Of a stretch of DNA of 64,000 nt, positions 33,201 through 48,200 are shown piece after piece. Every line of letters starts with the position of its first letter. The stretch's first letter is position 1. The stretch is from Heliocidaris erythrogramma (taxonomy: Eukaryota; Echinodermata; Echinoidea; Camarodonta; Echinometridae). The position numbers and the translations under genes were made by a program. The stretch covers positions 43,577,049 through 43,641,048 of the forward strand of contig CM046856.1 of assembly GCA_025617745.1 (NCBI GenBank), given 5' to 3'. Below the pieces are notes generated by a model. The model was not told where the DNA came from and ran no database searches. It saw only the letters and a program-made list of their open reading frames with translations.

Positions 33201-36200
33201 TTTTGGGGTAAGTAGGTCAAAGGTCAGAGGTCACAGAGGTCAATTTACATGAAATTACATAAACATTATTTGGTTTTTAGCACCGTTACCACGGTATCTC
33301 AAGAACTGTTTGAGGTAAGAACTTCAAACTTGGTACTAGTATGTATCCCCATAGAAAGAGGAAGTGATTAGATTTTGGGGTAGGTAGGTCAAAGTTCAAA
33401 GGTCACAGAGGTCAATTTACATGAAATTACATGGAATTAGTGGTTTTTACCACCGTTACCGCGATATCTCAAGAACTATCTGAGGTGAGAACTTCAAACT
33501 TGGTACCAGTATGCATACCCATAGAAAGATGAACTGATTAGATTTTGGGTTAAGTAGGTCAAAGGTCAGAGGTCACAGAGGTCAATTTACATAAAATTAC
33601 ATGAAATTGCTGGTTTTTAGCCTTGTTATCAAATATTTCTAGTTTTCTATGAAAATGAAATGAAATGAATTTTTCTGTCTCCTGTGCATTTTAAGTGAAA
33701 AGATTTGTCATTTTGTTGGACCAATCCTTTTTAGAGTGTACATGTATGCCATACATTTCCAATCTGGTGATGGCGGAGGCATAAATTCCGACCGCGCGCG
33801 GTCGAATATTCATCTAGTTGGGTATGTAGGTCAAAGGTCAAAGGTCACAGGTCAATTTCTTAAATTGCAGGTGTTAGCCTTGTTAACGCGATAGCTCAAG
33901 AACCATTTGAAGTATGAACTTCAAACTTGGTACTAGTATGTATCACCATAGAAAGGCAATCTGATTAGATTTTGGGATACGTAGGTCAAAGGTCAAAGGT
34001 CATAGAGGTCAATTCTGAAATTGCAGGTTTTAGCCTTGTTAACATGATATCTCAAGAAACATTTGATCCATTAACTTCAAACTTTGAACTAGTATGCATC
34101 ACCATAGTGAGACGAACTGACTAGGTTTCTGTTCACGTAGGTCAAAAGTGACAGGTCATAGAGGTCATTATACAGGTGTATGCGAAATTAATGTTTTTTT
34201 ACCTTTGTTTTCACCATATCTCAACTATTTTGTAGTCATGACTAGGAGGAGATAAAGTGATCAGACTTGGGTTATAAGGTGTGAGGTCAAATGTCAAAGA
34301 GGTCAATTAACATGTACCGTAATTTCACAAGATTTCAAAAACAGTTTGAGCCATCCACTGAATTTAGGCAGAGGCATAGGAGACGCAGTTGCATTCATCT
34401 TGTTTTCTCCCTTTCTTTTCTAAGCATCAAGTAGTGGATTCAAATCATATATTATCTGAAGAAAAATCAATTATTTTAAAAAGCTGATTGAAATGTTGAT
34501 TTAGAGGGTGAGCAAAAAAGGAGCATCTGTTTATGTGAAGATCCATGAAAATGGTCTATCATATCAAATATTATACATCCAGTCACAATACTCTTAGCTT
34601 GTCTTTCTTCTTCGAATTCAAAACAAGTTCATAAATTTTGATGTTACATACAGTTAACAACAAAATTATTCATACCCCTTGGAAAATTCTAGTTTTTTGC
34701 ATTTTTCCTAGAAATGAATGGTTAACTGAATTTAATTGCACATCACTTGAATACATTTAGTTATCATCTGCAAATGAATGCTGTTTCTGGTTTCACCTCA
34801 TTTGCATAACAATAGAAAAGGTGAATTATCCAAACTGGGTGATGTTCAAAATTATTCATACCCTTGGTGATCTATTGACTTTGTCAATCAGTATGAATCC
34901 AGTCCTTGTGATTAATGCTCGTAACACTTTCTTCACACTGTCACAATGCTTCTGGAGGTCTCTACTGAGATATCAGGCCAATACCTGGTCTCCAATGGCC
35001 CAATCTCCTTGAGGATGTTGTCCACACATGCCATCACCTGGTCTTCAGGGGATTCGATGGATTTTAAGCAGATTTTGTGTTTGCAGGTGGTGTAGTTTTA
35101 GACGTCATGAGGATAGGACTATGATATTGATATTTTCGTTAATATTCCTTACATTTTAATGACAATTCTGTATCTAAGTTGAAACAAAGCACTCTTCCTG
35201 GAGAGACTTCCCTAGAGGCATTCACTGTTGCACTGTCAAGGGAAGGTATTTCCTGATACTTTTGTTCCATTATTATTGAGAATGTTTAGGGAGGCCATGG
35301 TAGTTTTCTAAAGGTTGGATGGTGCCAATTTTATCAGTTTATTCAGTTACACTGATTGACACATTTTTGATATGGACACCTGCAAGTGGGTACTCTAGTG
35401 AAGCTTAAAATACTGATCTTTATGTTCCAGTGCACTGTCAAAGTGGTAGCATTTTGTGCACTGCAGCTGGTAACATGGAGGGCATATGGTATAAATTTGG
35501 TTTACATTCATTTTGATATCAAGGATTGTAGCTTTCATACCAAAGATACAAAGAATATACCATATGAAGATTGATATACAGTAACAGTCAATGTGGGATG
35601 TGTATGGTACTCAAAGGTTACATACTGTTATTCATGGTGACCTGACGTTAGAGTCATGCAATGACTTTAGTATCACCAACATGGCCTTCCTGAGCACTCT
35701 GATTAAGAATGGGGCCAATGAATAAAGGTGAACCCTCCCACAGGCAGTGCAAAAGGGAAGGGCTCTTCAGGAATGGTGCTTTGCTTCATAAGTAGATACA
35801 GAATTTTCATTAAAATGCATGGAATAAATGACCGGAAATTTCAATATCATAGTCCTGTCATCATGAAGTCGATAACTGCATCACCTGTAGGACACGATAT
35901 CTAATGAACTCCCTGAAGGTCAGGTGAAGGCATGTGTGGACACATCCTCAAGGAGATTGAGCCATTGGAGAACAGGTACTGGCCTGATATCCCAGCAGAG
36001 ACCCCTCCGGAAGCCTTGTGACGGTGTATTAAAATAAAGTGAATTACAAGCATTAATCACAAGGATCGGATTCATACTGATTGACAAAGTCAATAAATCA
36101 CCAAGGGTATGAATAATTTTGAACATCGCCCAGTTTGGATAACTCACCTTTTCTATTGTTATGCAAATGAGGTGAAACCGGAAACGACATTCATTTGCAG

Positions 36201-39200
36201 ATGATAACTAAATGTATTCAAGTGATGTACAAGTAACTTCATTTAACCATTCATTTTTAGGAAAAATGCAAAAAACTAGAATTTTCCAAGGGGTATGAAT
36301 AATTTTGTTGTTAACTGTATCATGGAACAAATTTTGTATCAACAAAAGAACAAGGAAAAAGAGCACATTCTTTGAATGAAACACTCACTTGGTGGCACCA
36401 TATGTTTTAAATGCTAGGGTTGGAAAAATTCAGGTCTTTTTTTCCTCTATTTATAAAAAAAATATTCTTAATTTGATTTAAATTGCGATTCATATTTGAT
36501 TTCAATAGATTCATTAGATATTTTAAATTTATAGCTCAATATGTTGCTCCTGTAGAAAAGAAACAGATTATTTTTGTAGATCTTATAGACATCATTTGAA
36601 TTACAAAAACTCTCCCTTGGATGAATTTTTTAGCCAATTAAAAGATTTTTCGAAATCAAATATTGGATTTGGAGTGAATTTTGTTGCATCAACAAAAAGA
36701 GAATGCACTTTGAATGAAACACTCGCTTGGTTGCGTCTACAAAATCAACATTTCCTTGTTTTTTATTTTGAGTTGGTGATTTTTTTTTTTAAATCAAGAC
36801 AATATATTCATGATCTCAATTGCAATTTAAATCAATTGATTTAAATTGTGCCAACCGTGTGGAAAGCATCTTATTTCCTTTCTGTCATCAGGCAATGTCG
36901 ATCTGAGATTCTACAAGCAGTAGACAACTATGCTGTGTTGTGTTTGGATATTGTATGGTGTTATCTAAGTCTTCAAAATGTTGACCAGCTACCAGATGCA
37001 GGTAATTACAATGATTTTAACATGTGTACCTGTAAGTCATGTGCAGTTTATACATGTATGTGCTATTTTCTTTGACTATAAAAGTCATCTGTAAATCTAA
37101 TCTAATAACGGTACAAGATTCACCAGAAAAAAAAGCAGATGTGACCAAAATAATGGTGCTGTTTTGAGGAATCATACTTATAAAGTGTTTTGTCATGTCT
37201 CTGAGAAAAAACTGAATTTCTATTAATTTGATTAGTTCTTCATTCTTTTGTTGAACCCCAATCAAAGTCCGTGGAAATATATACCTCGGAGTGATAGCAT
37301 CATCCAAAATATGAATGAGATTTAAACTCTCTGTTATTCAATCTTTCAGTAGAAGGTCAGCAAGTCTACAGATTCAGTTGAGACATGGTATAACCATTGT
37401 GAAGTGAATGTTGATGTACTTTTTGTTGAAGGTAACCCTCATGGAGGAATCAGAGAAGATTGATGGACTAGTGGGGTGTTGCAAGAAAGTTGCAATCAAT
37501 TGCAAATTGTAAAGCAAATTAGAACAACCATTCTGAATGGTTCAGGGTCTGCCCATTCAAGAAGATGCGCTTGCAACAATGATTTTGATTGGTCAGTACC
37601 GATCAGTTGCAACTTGCAATCAATCGCAACTTTCTTGCAACACCCCATAGGACTGATAAGAAGAAATCTCATTGGAAAACTGAAGTCGGACTATATTTGC
37701 CCGGTGTTTGCATACAAAAATAATGTGAAATGAAAACCTGACTGTGGAGAGAAAAAGAATTAGAGAAAAGTTATGAGCAGGTGACCAGATATGCAAGTAC
37801 AGTACTATTCTTACAAGAAAATAATAAGTATAGCATGAACTTAGTGGCGTTGAAATTTATTTCTGATGTGATCTGCTTTTGCCCATACATGAATGATGAC
37901 AAGAATCTAGACTGAGAAGCTGTGAGGAATGTTTCAATCGTAGCTATGGAGCCAACATGGAGAGATTGATGACTCTGAAAGGAGATAACAGTAGAGAGAT
38001 GGCACTCTACGTTAGGCTCTATTTACTGCAGGTATAAGCTGGATGCAAGTAGCCATCAGACTTATAGTAGCAGCAGTTCTAAACCTTCTAAGAAAAATAT
38101 ATTAAAACTAACGTTTCTTGAAAGATATTGATCTTTTAGGCATCTATCATTGGATAACGTTCATAATATTCTGTTCTTTTATAGCGCATATCAAATTATG
38201 ATTGAACGTCCCTATGCGCTTCTAAAGTGCTTGTAAGGTAATTAACCTGGCTTTATAGCTCTGGCAACTGGCATGCAAGTGCAAAAAGTGCAGCATTGTC
38301 AATTTATGTACGTATTTGAAAGTAGGATATTGATATTCTGTTGTACCTTTAGAAATCTTATATTCATTCACATTTTGACATCAACTTGTGTTTATTCTAC
38401 CCCCAGGGAATTGTTGCTGTCCTTAAAAATGACTTCACACGTGGAAAGAACCTTCTTGAAAAGGTAATTTGACAGGGGGGGTCCATTTTCAGAGGTTGAA
38501 CACAGTGGACCATGCTATTTATATTTCAAAGGACTGATCAGCTGCTAATAGCCTCTGATTACCCTCAAGTAATGACTACCAAAGCGTAGAAGTGGTGATC
38601 TGACACATGTTTTGGCAACATTTGCTCCAGGTCCTTTCTTTCATCAGAGAAGTGGGGTTAGGGTTGGGTTTTCAGTTGGGTAGTAGAACTTATAGTTTAG
38701 GTTTAAGTTTAGGGTTAGGAATTATGTTAGGTCCAGGGTTGAAGTTAGGAATTTGGTTGCTTGAGGAAGCGTACCTCGAGAGCATGTGTTGTAGAGCCCT
38801 TGATCTCATTTTGTTCCACAAATTGGCAACAATTATATTTTTCTTTTAGTGCTACATGGTACTAATAAAATGTTATGTCTTTGAAAACAATATACATAGA
38901 ATTTGGTCGAAAACGTTGAAAAAATGGCCAATTTTGATGAAAAAACAGTGATTTTGAACCTCTCAGTGTGTTGCCAATTCAAGGATTTGAAGCTTATTCT
39001 CCTTTCTAAAATTCCTGTCATCAAAGGTAATATGGTCATGCTACAAAAAAGGACACAGTGTATGCGGACATTTTTGCTCTTTCTACTTGTGTATCTGGAA
39101 TATTGTTTAGAGCCCTGAATCACGTTATTGAGCCAAACCACAAAATGTGGACTGTCACAAAAGGGTTAATATTTCTTGCATTACATTCATTTAAGCTCTC

Positions 39201-42200
39201 TGGCAATCATTTGATTGGGATTCACTCAGCCATTTTTTACTTCACTACGGTTATAGGCAGAAAGGATACTCAACTCCCTTCAAGTGGATGAAACCAAACT
39301 GATGCAACTCATGTCCATGGGATACGAGATGTCCGAGGCTAGGCTGGGACTAAGAGCAGCTGCTGGAAACGTGTCCCATGCCATCACCAAAATCCTAGAA
39401 CGGCGAGACAGAAGGAAGGACATTGAAAAGAAGGAGAAGGAAGAACGCAGACAGAAGAAGGTACAGAGGAGACTTGGAAAGACGGCTGATGGAAGCTGGT
39501 GAGTTGCACTTACTTTCCTGCTGGATGATTAATATTAATCCTTCATAGAGAGTTGCTTTAAGTAGAAACGAAATATATCAGAGACACAAATTAGTGAAAG
39601 TTTTAGATGAATTGGAAGGAGTAACAAAAAAATGAATTTTTTGTGAGAAGTTGCGATCACTAACAATCATGGAAGTTTGGTCATGATTTGTTGATGTTAT
39701 TCATCAGATCTTTCCCTTTTCTTGTATTCAAGAAATATTTTAAATATCCCTTTTTGATTTTCATGATATATTACGGGTGCCATATCTTTACATGTCCTTT
39801 CGTGAGAAAAATGTGTTTCATCTCATGATCTGAGGAATTGAGTACAGGTCCTCTTGGAGGATTATGGGTACAAAACAAAAGGAAAAACTCTCCATGTGTG
39901 CATGTCATGCATGCGGGGTCTGTGTTGCAAATAGGAGATCCCCCATTAGTGATCTTGTGACCTTAAAAAACTCATGAACTTTCACCGGTTTGCTTCTGAT
40001 TTGTCTGCTTCCATCTGAGACATTTTCAATGAAGGGTTGATTCTTCTTTCATTCATTCTGTTTGTTGAACCTATCGTTTGCTCCATCAACAATTGCTCTG
40101 GGCTTTGTTTTTTTCAAACATCGTGTCCGGACAACTACCCCCCCCCCCCCCCCCAGGACAATTACACCCCGGGCAATTAACCCCATGACATTTACCCCCA
40201 GGACCAGTGGTGGAGATGTGTTATGCAATTCTATTCATCAGGGGAGGGGAGATGACCTATTGTTACATGTACATCCCCCCATGATGAAGAGAATTTCCTG
40301 CATATTTCCACCCATACCCAAGACGATTACCCCCTAGGTATTTTACCCCCCCCCCTAAAAAAAATAAATAAATAAATAAATAAAACAACAACAAACAAAC
40401 AAACAAAAACAGTAATTGTCCTGGGGGGGGGGGGGAGGGGGAGGATCATCCTGGTGGTAATTAACCTAGGGGGTAATTGCCCTGGGGTTAATTGTCCGGG
40501 GGGGGGGGTAGTTGTCGTAGAATCGTCAAATGTAGTTAGGGTTAGGTTTAGGGTTACAATTGAGTTTTAGGTTAGGTTTAGGTTTAGGGTTAGGAATGTG
40601 ACATGTGTGTTGTCCAGAGTTGAGGTTAGGAATTAATTCAGTGGATGAAATTGACCACTGAGCAGTTGGCGCTGGAGCATGTGTCTTGCGACCCTCCTTT
40701 TACATTGACTGGAAGTAAAGAAGGTAAGTTGGACATGTGTGAGCCCTTTGGAAAGCAGGACAGTCACAGCAGACGAGAAGCTGGCAGATGCATGTATGTA
40801 TGATTCCTGAGGAAAGAATCAGACTTTCAAGCCAAACTCTCCTATGAGCTATGCAACTCATCAATAGATCTAATAAGATTTCTTTTTTATGGAAATTCAG
40901 ACAAATATGAAGAGAATTCTGATTTTTTGATGATATAAAAATTGCAAAGTTACTAAGACCAAATGACTCGGTCACAAGACTGTAATGTCCGTTTTATCTC
41001 TAAATTATGATATTGCAATTTTCCTTTGCATGCATGCCTGCACAAGTAATGTCAATGGCAACATTATATCATTTCATGAAAGCCAGTCTTTTCTGTCCTA
41101 AGCATCAATATTTAGTTTTCAAAATCGATATTCATGAATTATTTGTACATGTACAAACTTTTCCAATAACATGTACTATGTATCATACTATAAATAGTGA
41201 CTCTGTGCTAATGACTGGCCAGTCGATCGTCTAGATCTAACTTTTTCATTCGACTCCTGTGAAGATCTATGGTATTTTGGAGAAGGGCAGTTTATTGCGT
41301 GACAAGGGTACTTGTCACCATTTTATAAAATAAATATTTCACATCAAATGTTTGGGTATTATTATATCGACCACCAGTGCCTTGAGACCAATCCAAACAA
41401 CCATGGCTATTACCTTGTGTGTCAGACTGTTTCGAAGGTACCTCGTTTGGATATTTTTACTAAATACATGTACATGTATTGCCCTCTTCGATGTACATGT
41501 ATAGGCCTGTTATCTGTCTACTAGTCAATCGTTAGTTGATGGGAGCCTGATTTTATTTTTATTTTCAAATTAATGTTTGTCCATTGAGTGTGTTATGACT
41601 AGGGTGGGGCTGTGAGTTCAGAAACACTGTACTCATGTACAATTTAGTATTATATAACATTTATTTATTATTGGAAGAGTCAATAAAAGTGCTTTTCTTA
41701 ACTTTTCAGCAATCAGTCAGACACCAGACTCCTTATTTTGTGTTCCATTGTTGAAATGCAAATGTTTTATTGAAATGAACATATGTGCATAATTAAAAAC
41801 ATGGATTGACATGATGATGAAGCATTGATGGTACATGTACATGTTTATCCCTTTTTGTGCATTATCACAAGAAAATTTAATTGATATTTAATTTCTTATT
41901 GCAATTATGTTTGTGACTGAATTTAGTACCTTGCATGGTACAAGTATTTTTGATTTCATTACTTTCTAACATGAATGAGAGAATATGTGACCAGGCACCA
42001 CAAAACCACAAAAGTGAACAGATATGAATTATCAGTTAAGGTCTGAATCTGAAAGAGGAGATTCTCAGCTTTAAAGTCATAACTCACAGGCAATGGATGT
42101 TCCTAACCCACTGAAGAAAGAGAAGAATGCCCAGTCCCACAGGATGTTACTTATGAAAAATAAGGGTTAAAAGTTTGCAGTCTGTTGAAGCTCTGACTCA

Positions 42201-45200
42201 CGAGTTATTGCGCAAAGGTTACAAAAGGAGGATGAGAACTCAATAGAATTTTCTGTGAAGGGATTACAAGATTGTCCTTAAGATTTGGGGGTACATAGGT
42301 CAGAGGTCAAGGTCACAGAGGCCAATTTCTGAAATTTCAGGGGTTAGCCCTGTACTCGCAATAACTCAGGAACCATTTGAGGTAGGAACTTCAAACTTAG
42401 GGCTAGTATGTATCACCATAGGAAGACAATCTGATTAGATTTTGGGTATATAGGTCAAAGGTCAAGTTCACAGAGGCCAATTCCTGAAATTTCAGGTATT
42501 AGACTCGTTCTCGCTATATCTCAAGAACCATTTGAGATATGAACTTCAAACTTGGTACTAGTATGCATCACCATAAAAAGACGATCTGATTAGATTTTGG
42601 GATACGTAGGTCAAAGGTCATAGAGGTTAACTCTGAAATTGCAGGTTTTAGCCTTGTTAATGTGATATCTCAAGAACCATTTGATCCATTAACTTCAAAC
42701 TTGGCACTAGTATGCATCACCATAGTGAGACGAACTAATTAGGTTTTTGTTCACGTAGGTTAAAGGCGACAGGTCATAGATACAATTATACGAGTGTATA
42801 TGAAATTAATGTTTTTTTTACCTTTGTTATCACCATATCTCAACTATTTTGTATTCATGACTAGGAGGAGATAACGTGATCAGACTTGGGTTATGAGGTG
42901 TCAGGTCAAATGTCAAAGAGCTCAATTAACATGTAATTACAGGCTTTTTATTCTGGTTATCACAATATTTCAAGAACCATTTGATTCATCAATGGGTTAT
43001 AAGGTGTAGGTCAAATGTCAAATAGGTGAATTAACATGTAATTAAAGGCTTTTTATTCAGATTCAATCAAAATTTAAAACAAATCAACATGAATGTGCAA
43101 TATATTTCTGATCTGGCAAGGGCGCAGGCATAAATTTTGTCTGCACGCAGTCGAGAATTCATCTAGTTAGATTTTATTTTGGACTGCCAACATTCTTAAC
43201 TGGGAAAAAATGTCTGGTGTGGATTTGAAACTGATATGTATTCTTATTTCCGTGAACTTAGAGCTATGGCAAACAATCAGGATTACATTAGGTCCTTAGA
43301 AATAATGGAAAGGAAAGATAATTAAACAAATATAATTATGCACCTAGAGAATTAGCAAATCAGGATCAATTTTCTCTCTCTATGTTTATGGTGTTGAGCT
43401 GAAATTAACCTAAAATTAATTTACAAATTTATACATGTACATGTACTAATTCAGAAAAAAGGTTTGCGGTACAACCATGTGAGTTGGAATAACTCCACGT
43501 TCCGGTCAGAATGCTCTTCGCTCTTCTTATTCTCCTGACGAAGGCCAGAGCATTCTGACCGGAACGTGGAGTTATTCCAACTCACATGGTTGTACCGCAA
43601 ACCTTTTTTCTGAATTACAACTTCACCATGCAAACCGTCATATTCTATATTACATGTACTAACAATTATATGGTTTGTTGCCGCCTATTTGCCGCCCTTC
43701 GACTGAATGCCCTAATGCCAGAAGTTGAGAAAATAAATAATAAGAGTAAAGAAAAGAATAGACATTTGTATCATTTCGTCAGTTGAAACCTCTTTATTTA
43801 AAAACATGAATAGACAAGATAGTTTGTAATCGTTGGAACAGAATGAATAACATTTTGTACTTTGTTCAAACACGCCCTGATAGGCAAAGTTCATAAGGTC
43901 AAAATCAGTATAAACAAGAGACCTATTCTAATGTAATACTGGTAATATACATGTACTCAAATAACAGTAGAAAAAACTTTGACATGTACTAACTAAGAAA
44001 TACAACAAATTTGAATCTGAAGATAACTTGATCTTGTATTACAAATCTGTAAAATGGCCAAGTTCATGCCAATTTAATTTAAAGTAATAAAACTTTGAAT
44101 AAGAACAAATTTATGTCATGGTAACGAAGCGATGATTATAAAATATATGTCGTCTGTTTGGAGCCAGAAGGGTATGCTCATATACTTTAAATAACACAGA
44201 GTTCCATCCTTCTGGATGTACAGTGTAGCTCTCAAAGTCTCAATAAAATGGATCAGAATTGGAGGCTTGTACATGTACATCAGTGTGCATTTTCAGTAAC
44301 TTATTAGTCATTGAAGTTTTGTCCAATGTGAAATAAGAATTTTACATACAAGTAATGGGCATGATCAGTTATGGGTGAGCATTTGGTGATATGGGCGACA
44401 CAAAACATATTTTACCATAAAAGTAATTGAAAAACTATCCAACCATGAAATACATCAAAAGTTGCTAGAAGTTTGGTTCTTCAAATGGTTCCAAGGTGCC
44501 AGACTTCTTGAACCAAACTACTTGTATTTTTAAGCAGGGTGCTGTCAAAAAATGATACTTTTACCCAAATTTCCATCTGTGATGCAAAAAATTCACCTCT
44601 CTTCTGAAATCTAAAGCAGGTTTTAAAATTCCAAATGTCTGATAGGGAAGCCATTTTATCAGACTAAAATTTCGAAAAGTGGAAGCGTTAGACAAGATCA
44701 CATTGTTCTGATATTAATAGCAAAAGAGAGAGAAGTCAACACAAAATCTCCCACTCTGAGAAATTGAGCATTTCATTCATTGATTCTCATTTAAATAAGT
44801 AACCCTGACAACCAAATTTTATAAATTTTCAGTACACACCTAGTGATACCCTCCACAATACATGTCATAAAGCAATCCATCACATGTAATCATTTATTTT
44901 TACAGGCCTTCGATCCAACTAGTAAAATTTTGAAACTGTCCATCCGTGATGCGAACTGATCTCACTCTAATTCAGCTGCTTGAAAAGAAAGCCAATGCAA
45001 CAAATGCACAAAAAAACTACAAGTCTTCAATATGGGAGAGGCACATGGTTGTTTATTTGCTACTTTGTCAGAGCTCCACACTCACTTTTGTTTGTTGGGG
45101 CTCCAAAGTGACATTTAAAAGAAAAATGGTCCGTGTGTAACATACCCATGGTACAATGTAGACACTGACAAGGGAATGCTCCGGACAGTCTGGCCTATAT

Positions 45201-48200
45201 TGCGCAATTATCGGGGCAAAATTTTGGTGAAAAAAAAAAGGTTGAGGCATCTAAAGGGGGCTGCTCCTGAGCCACCCCCTACCCCCGTGTGGGCCAGGTA
45301 CTCTATTTGTATAACTCAAATCCCCTTCAACAAAGATTTCTTGGACGATGAAGTTCATTTCAAAATCACGCTGTGTGTTTTAAAGAAGCAGAATATGTGT
45401 ACATGAGATAATTGCTATTGGGACACTTATAGGCTGCTGCCCCTCCATCGGACCCCTTGAAGATAATGATCTACTATACTTGAACAATTTTAAGTCTCCT
45501 TCCCCTAAGAATGATTCCTGCTTAGTTTGGTTACATTCTACATGTAGCAATAGGTTTTACAGAATAAGGAAAAATGTCAATTTGGTGTCACAGGCCCCCC
45601 CCCCCCCCACTCCCCTTCTTAAGGGATGGGTACCCTATTTGAATTAATCCTCTGCCTACGGATGATTCTTACCTAGTTTGGTTAGAACCCACCCATGCAT
45701 TTAAAGAATATCTCATTTTCACAATAGGGGCACTTTAGTAGTGGGTTCCCCCTGTGCCTCCTTGGGGGCAAGCATGGGCGCCAATCCTCACAGGAATTCT
45801 ATTCAAGTGGGGGGACACCCCATTGTTGCATCCAGGTGTGTCCCCCCCACTTGAAAAGAATTCCTGTGAGGATTGGCGCCCATGGGGGCAAGGTACCCTG
45901 ATTAAGAAACTGAGGTCACCTACCAAGTTTGCTTACAATCTTGCAACAAGGCTTAAAGGTGAAGAAGCAAAAATGAATCTAATTACTCCTATTATTGGTG
46001 CTCTTGGGGGTGGTGCCACCAAGACTCTCTACCTGTCGGTAGGTGAACTTTAATGTGATGAAAATGTAGGATTTGTGTATTCATTTGAAAGAGGGTGACA
46101 TGAAGACAATTCCTACCAGGAATGATGCCAAGTTTCAAAGAATTCGAACAAATACTGGCTAAGTGTACTGATCCCCTGATAGCATTGAGAAGTTAACATT
46201 TAACTTTATAACTATACAGCCAATCCGCAGGTCCCCTAAAAGCGCGCTATTTTATTTCCAATTCTGCCTGACTATGAATACATAATGAGCAAGAACAGCC
46301 AGGAACATCTCATTTGCAAACTATTGAATAGACTACTTATCATTCACCAATTGTCATGAGTTATACATCAAATAAAAGAAGATGGATCAGAGATTTGTGA
46401 CATGCTTTTACTGTGTTCAAAATAAAAGACGAAATTGGTATAAAATGGTGTTCCTTTTATGACAAAAAATGGAAATTAAATGAAATATAAATCTGGCCAA
46501 ATCTACCATAGTTTTATTGTGAGCCAGGGCAAATTTGACATGAGCGTAAAGGGCATTTTCTGTACTTTCCAAAGATTGAAATAATATTAATGTGCACTTC
46601 ATGACAGGGTCAGGATCCAGCAATATGTAACCGATGTACACACTTTGTCTTTAAAAAAGTCAATTCCAGCATTCTGATTGGTTACCACCACGCAAGATGT
46701 TTTCTCACAGCCAGGCAACAGCTATGCGCATGTTTGCGCAAGGATGAAGCAACAGGTTGCGCAATGTTTCATTCAACGCGCACTTGGTTACGGATGGCTC
46801 GATTGCCAATCACAGGGCTAAGATTCTATGGTCTTGACCATGGTCTTGACAACGGATGATCTGCGGCTGAATATTGCTGGATCCTGACTCTGTCATAAAT
46901 TTATGGATGATTTGAATGTAACGATGAAAAAGATGAGATTCCAGCGCTTCCATACATATGTGTCTTGATGGCGGCTCATATACTTTTTATATGTCTTTTA
47001 ACAACTTGAAATCTTGTGAAAAAAAGGCTTTTGTATGACTATTTCATCAGTTATTTTAAACATTTTATTTTTAAAATTCTGACTAAAACAAAATATCCCT
47101 GTGTTGGTAAACTATTCATTTATTTTTGCAGAAAGTCTAATGAGCACAGCAGTAATATTTATTAAAGAGCATAACTTTAAAGATGACCATGCGATACAGC
47201 CGGCTGGGTGCAGGGAGAAAGTCCATTTCGGGCACTGGAAATAAAATGCGCGATTTTTGCTCATTTGCATACGACCTGCGGTCTGACTGTATAATATTGG
47301 TAGGTAGGGCTCTAAACTAATAGGCGCTTGGAACACATGCCTGCCCAAATCTAGGTCCAGTCCCCCAAAATTTTGAAATTTTGACACACGGCTCAAAGCA
47401 TAAAGACAATAAAATTTCAATCCATGCCCCCTATAAAAAAGTTAGAATGGAGCCCTGGAAAAGGTACTAGTATGAGATATCAATGTTGGTCACTGATTTA
47501 TGCTTATGAGCATTCAGCAGGGATATTGTTGAATCCAATACCATATCTACATGTACCTAGAACAATTCTATACAGTTTAGTTGTGATTATGAAGACTGAT
47601 ATTTTAACCCTAATAGGACCGGGGGGGCGGATTCCCGCCCCCCCTCGACGTTTCACGTAATATGTTCGCATCGCGAAAAGCAGTCACCACGCCGCTTCAC
47701 TACTTTTTTCTTTCAAGTCTTGCGCAACTTTTGAGACCAAATTTGTGATGTCCGCGCGTGCGGTTCCGGAGTTACGCAACATTTCGTAAGTGCATGTCAG
47801 ACCCAAAATTGCTCAAAAACGTGATTTTGTGTACAAATCCAATGCAAATTGTGTTTCCAGCTAAAATTCATAAATGTTTCATTATTTTTACTTTTACTGT
47901 TTAAAAACAATTAATTTTATGTTGTTTATGATTAAAATAGTGTCGCTGACGAATTCCATCGAAAAAACAATAAAAAACAAAAAGTCGAAAAACAAAGAAA
48001 TACATAAGAAATTTAAAAAAACAATAAAATACATAAGAAAAAAAGGATTTTACCGAATTTTTTTTTTGGTTTATTTGATCAGAATCTGACAAAGAGTCTC
48101 TATACAAAAAATGAGCAGTTTTGGGGCTTTATTTAATTAATTAGAGCAAACCATTAATTTTATGCATAAATTAGCATAATTAATTAGTTGTGACATTTTT

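Noticed and set aside
32431-33600. CRISPR-like array
   Set aside because: The 170-bp units are directly repeated without short unique spacers and belong to a eukaryotic mobile element.
44946-45140. Possible exon ([17 protein letters not shown]...)
   Set aside because: No family match, no consistent splice partners, and it is not needed for the complete NUB1 model.
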